From NCBI GenBank assembly GCA_910585825.1, contig CAJUEY010000007.1:26929-90928 (forward strand): a stretch of 64,000 nt of DNA, written 5' to 3'. Below the pieces are notes generated by a model. That model was not told the DNA's origin. It made no database searches and saw nothing but the letters and a program-made list of their open reading frames with translations. The position numbers and the translations under genes were made by a program. Within the stretch, counting starts at the first letter, position 1. The number at the start of each line of letters is the position of its first letter. Positions 61,296-64,000 of the stretch are shown in pieces. The stretch comes from an uncultured Lachnospiraceae bacterium. Lineage in GTDB: Bacteria > Bacillota > Clostridia > Lachnospirales > Lachnospiraceae.

Positions 61296-62018
61296 ATGTT
61301 AAACATACCCCAATATTATAATGTAAATGTGAAACTGGCTTTGAAAGACTTTGTGCCAAGGGATTTAAAGCCAAATGATAAAAAGCGTGTGAAAGAAGCG
61401 ATCAAAGAGGTGAGACTTATGGATCAGATTATGGGAGAAGAGATTCCTTCTGTAATCAATGACGAGTACAGATGTGAAGCGATTCAGTTTTATGATATGG
61501 AATTGCAGAATATCAAATCAGCTTTGTATTTGGCATCCGTTTATCAAAATTTGATAAAGCCGTTATGTGTTTTTCATATGTATGATTCACAGTATGAATT
61601 GTATTCATTTGCAGTGAAACGGTTGAATCAGACTGACAAGAATCAGATCGTGGTTGAAGATCGTATTTTAACAGAAAATTATCCGATAGGATTGCCGGAT
61701 AATGGAAGGAATAGACTGTTGAAATATTTGGATTATGTGCATATAAAGAATAAGACAAACAAGGTAAATCTGTATAAGGAATGGTATTACAAGACCTATA
61801 TGATAATGAATGAGAACGCATATTCCAACACAGAGCTTATTTTAGACGGAAATGGGTGGTATGATAGTGATCATACGGAATTGTTGTATACATATTATAA
61901 GAAGTTGGTTGATGCAAGGGGTATGTTGAGAAAGGCAGTAACTGGCACCGAAAAAATGAATTTGAATAAGGAAATTAAAAAGGCAGTTCAGTCATTGAAT
62001 GAAGAGCTTGCTATATAG
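61296..62018 (+). CDS. DUF4391 family protein
   Basis: This 240-aa protein begins MLNIPQYYNVNVKLALKDFV and contains IKSALYLASVYQNLIKPLCVF and YELYSFAVKRLNQTD, the pattern of DUF4391 proteins. These are typically found beside helicases and DNA methyltransferases in restriction-like loci. Its biochemical role is unknown. AAAGGAAAG precedes the ATG, 36 bp after the helicase stop. Confidence 0.75.
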   Translation: MLNIPQYYNVNVKLALKDFVPRDLKPNDKKRVKEAIKEVRLMDQIMGEEIPSVINDEYRCEAIQFYDMELQNIKSALYLASVYQNLIKPLCVFHMYDSQYELYSFAVKRLNQTDKNQIVVEDRILTENYPIGLPDNGRNRLLKYLDYVHIKNKTNKVNLYKEWYYKTYMIMNENAYSNTELILDGNGWYDSDHTELLYTYYKKLVDARGMLRKAVTGTEKMNLNKEIKKAVQSLNEELAI

Positions 62019-62125
62019 ATTGAAAAATTTATGCTAAGATAAAATGACATAACAAAGAATGTATGTAAAGTATGTTGTGATAGATATGGTCTGAGAAATA
62101 AGGGGTGGCTATTGGAGGTAAGGAT

Positions 62126-63259
62126 ATGTTTAAATGTGGTTTTGGCGGAGATGATTTAAGAGAAACAGGAATTCAGCAGTACAAAACAGATGTAGGGTTT
62201 CGGACGCTTGTGGAAAGCGTAAATGAGAATTTGTATATTATACCAAAATATCAAAGAAAATATCGTTGGACAAAGGAACAAGTTGTGTCATTGGTGGAAT
62301 CTCTGATTTATGGGTTGCCCATTCCGCCAATTTATACTTGCAGAAATGCAGAAAATCAGCTGGAAATATTGGACGGTCAGCAGCGGATCATGAGCTTGTT
62401 TTTTTATTATATAGGTTATTATTTGAACAATAAAAAGAACAGTTCCGTGGATTTTTCGGAGCTTGAGACAGAAAATGATTCTTTTAAGGAAGCGATGATG
62501 AAAAATCTTGCATTAGAGGAACTTCATATCCGGTCAAAAAATGAGGATGGAAAACAGGTTGATTTAGACTATGCTGCGTTATCAGTGGAAACGAAAAGGC
62601 GGGTTGATTATACAACAATTACCGTGATAGAGATAAAAATTGACAATGAAAAACAACGTTCTTCTATTTTAAGGCAGATTTTTGCAAACTTAAATAAAGG
62701 TGGTTCTGAATTGTCAGAGCAGGAGCAAAGAAATGGGATATATAATTGCGCCTTTTATGATATGCTTCATGATTTTAACAGACATGATGCCGCATGGAGA
62801 AAACTCTGGGGAAGAGAAAGCGCCAATGAGCGTGATATGGAGACTTTGCTGCGTTTTTGTGCATTAAGAAAATATGTGAATATAAAGAAGAGTGAGTCAG
62901 GTTTCGATTTTGTAATAGATGGATATAATGCTTCTTATGGAAAGCTTCTGGATCGTTTTTCAGAGGAAGTTATGGAATTTGATGAATATCAGATTGCAGA
63001 ATACAGACAGAGTTTGATTGGTTTTTTGGCATTATTTGCGGTAAATACAACACAGTCATCGAAAGTGGCATTGTTGGAAAGTTTTTATATTGTTTATGAG
63101 AAATTAAAGGTTCAGGAACGGATCACATCCCGAATATACAATGAAGTCTTGAAAAGCCCTAAATATGTAAAAAATGCAAGGCAGGGAACCGTGAAAATGA
63201 AAAGCATGAATGAAAGGTGGAAGACCGTATATGAGGTTTGGATTGGAAAAAATCAGTGA
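62126..63259 (+). CDS. DUF262 (GmrS-like) domain protein
   Basis: This 377-aa protein has LYIIPKYQRKYRWTKEQV, LIYGLPIPPIYTC, LEILDGQQRIMSLF (the DGQQR nucleotide-binding motif) and IFANLNKGGSELSEQEQRNG, all hallmarks of DUF262. In GmrSD and related defence proteins DUF262 senses or hydrolyses NTP and controls a nuclease, often DUF1524/HNH. No such nuclease domain is present here, so the effector must be another protein. GGAGG lies 7 bp before ATG 62126. It overlaps the ATPase gene by 29 bp. Confidence 0.85.
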   Translation: MFKCGFGGDDLRETGIQQYKTDVGFRTLVESVNENLYIIPKYQRKYRWTKEQVVSLVESLIYGLPIPPIYTCRNAENQLEILDGQQRIMSLFFYYIGYYLNNKKNSSVDFSELETENDSFKEAMMKNLALEELHIRSKNEDGKQVDLDYAALSVETKRRVDYTTITVIEIKIDNEKQRSSILRQIFANLNKGGSELSEQEQRNGIYNCAFYDMLHDFNRHDAAWRKLWGRESANERDMETLLRFCALRKYVNIKKSESGFDFVIDGYNASYGKLLDRFSEEVMEFDEYQIAEYRQSLIGFLALFAVNTTQSSKVALLESFYIVYEKLKVQERITSRIYNEVLKSPKYVKNARQGTVKMKSMNERWKTVYEVWIGKNQ

Positions 63260-63983
63260 TATTGTTGAGAAAATATATGAAAAACAACTTCCTTATGAGG
63301 ACAGCGTAATCATCGGAGATAATTCCAGTGGAAAAACGATGTTATTAAAGCTTTTTATAGAGCAGGCAGAGAGTCATAAAAATATATATTTTATTGATGC
63401 AGTAAACCGTGGATTTGATGTTAAAAAACTCTCTAAAATAAAGGAGAAACCAGAATACAAAAAAACTATTTTAGAAACCAGATTAAGGGAAACGCATTTT
63501 AATCTGCTGGATTCTTTTAATTGTTATGGAACTTCAACAGAGAGGATAGAAATGATCTATCTGCTGTATGAGAAAGAAGTGCAGAGTTTATTTTATGAAA
63601 TTACAAATGACAGATTTAAGATACTTTACGAAAACCCACTGGGAGAAGTGGATTTTGGAGAAGGCAGGGGGTTGCTGTCAAGTGGGTATCAGGCTATTAT
63701 ACGAATTTTGCTTGAATTGCTTTATTATCAGGATATGGAAGTGGAAAAAAGGCAGATGCAATCTGCATGGATTGTAATAGATGAGTTGGATGAATTTTTG
63801 TCTCCCAGATATTCCGCAAATTTTTTGGAATTTTTGAAGAAAAAGTTTCCGTGGGGTAATTGGCTGATCACAACGCATTCCTGCGATTTAGTGGCGCATA
63901 CGCAGGATGCTAACCTGGTGGTTTTAGAGAATGGCGCTTGTGAAGTTATTGACTCAAACTTCCCATCCAAAATCAGGGCATAA
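63231..63983 (+). CDS. ABC-type/AAA ATPase paired with the DUF262 protein
   Basis: This 250-aa ATPase has Walker A VIIGDNSSGKTMLL (residues about 29-38), an ABC-like signature LLSSGYQAIIRI, Walker B AWIVIDELDEFLSP and an H-loop ITTHSCD, resembling SMC/OLD-type ATPases without a TOPRIM or coiled coil. An in-frame ATG at 63210 is also possible. Its overlap with the DUF262 gene implies a joint complex. The gene is complete and ends 17 bp before the window edge; further operon genes may follow. Confidence 0.8.
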   Translation: MRFGLEKISDIVEKIYEKQLPYEDSVIIGDNSSGKTMLLKLFIEQAESHKNIYFIDAVNRGFDVKKLSKIKEKPEYKKTILETRLRETHFNLLDSFNCYGTSTERIEMIYLLYEKEVQSLFYEITNDRFKILYENPLGEVDFGEGRGLLSSGYQAIIRILLELLYYQDMEVEKRQMQSAWIVIDELDEFLSPRYSANFLEFLKKKFPWGNWLITTHSCDLVAHTQDANLVVLENGACEVIDSNFPSKIRA

Positions 63984-64000
63984 AGCCTGAATAAATGCAG

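Overview
The window looks like chromosomal DNA of an anaerobic, low-to-mid GC Firmicute, most likely a gut Lachnospiraceae (Ruminococcus/Mediterraneibacter-like). The basis is strong AGGAGG ribosome sites, frequent TTG starts, a hisS-aspS pair, SpoVA sporulation genes, DUF975, DUF6054 and CmpB-type membrane families, and a large secreted sialidase with a BspA-like tail. The species is not proven from sequence alone.

Layout. 1-4.7 kb: the end of an SGNH-like protein, a BrnT/BrnA toxin-antitoxin pair, then hisS and aspS. 4.7-7.7 kb: a cell-wall amidase and an OmpR-type two-component system. 7.7-16.4 kb: a sulfation locus with four paralogous PAPS-dependent sulfotransferases around cysD and a cysN-cysC fusion, the two genes needed to make PAPS, and with no reductive sulfate-assimilation gene. 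Its leaders hold a duplicated promoter block, a palindrome-packed segment and a 51-bp tandem repeat. The same repeat also lies upstream of a penicillin-binding protein at 46.6 kb, and a diverged copy lies upstream of a kinase gene at 42.2 kb. 16.5-27 kb: small membrane proteins, carbonic anhydrase, a TPM-like protein, Tex, a split ThrE exporter, and a spoVAA-AB-x-AC operon behind a sigma-G-like promoter, with spoVAD and spoVAE absent.

27-34.7 kb: a 1564-residue multidomain sialidase, a secreted amidase with Fn3 repeats, and small membrane proteins. 34.9-38.8 kb: thyA, folA, ilvB and ilvN. 39-43.9 kb: a second two-component system, a P-loop kinase with an unrecognised N-terminal domain, and an ECF-transporter S component. 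44-57.7 kb: class A PBP, YigZ, tRNA-Gln, acyl-ACP thioesterase, CvfB-like S1 protein, a tiny peptide transcription unit, RtcB RNA ligase beside a broken prfH, a GH2 remnant, sbcD, sbcC and yaaA. 57.9-64 kb: an AT-rich block with an HTH protein, a helicase, DUF4391, DUF262 and an ABC-type ATPase. It looks like an antiphage defence operon and probably continues past the right edge.

The two most promising systems are the sulfotransferase/PAPS locus, which may be controlled by the adjacent two-component system, and the helicase-centred defence block. All functional statements rest on motif recognition by eye; no database search was run.
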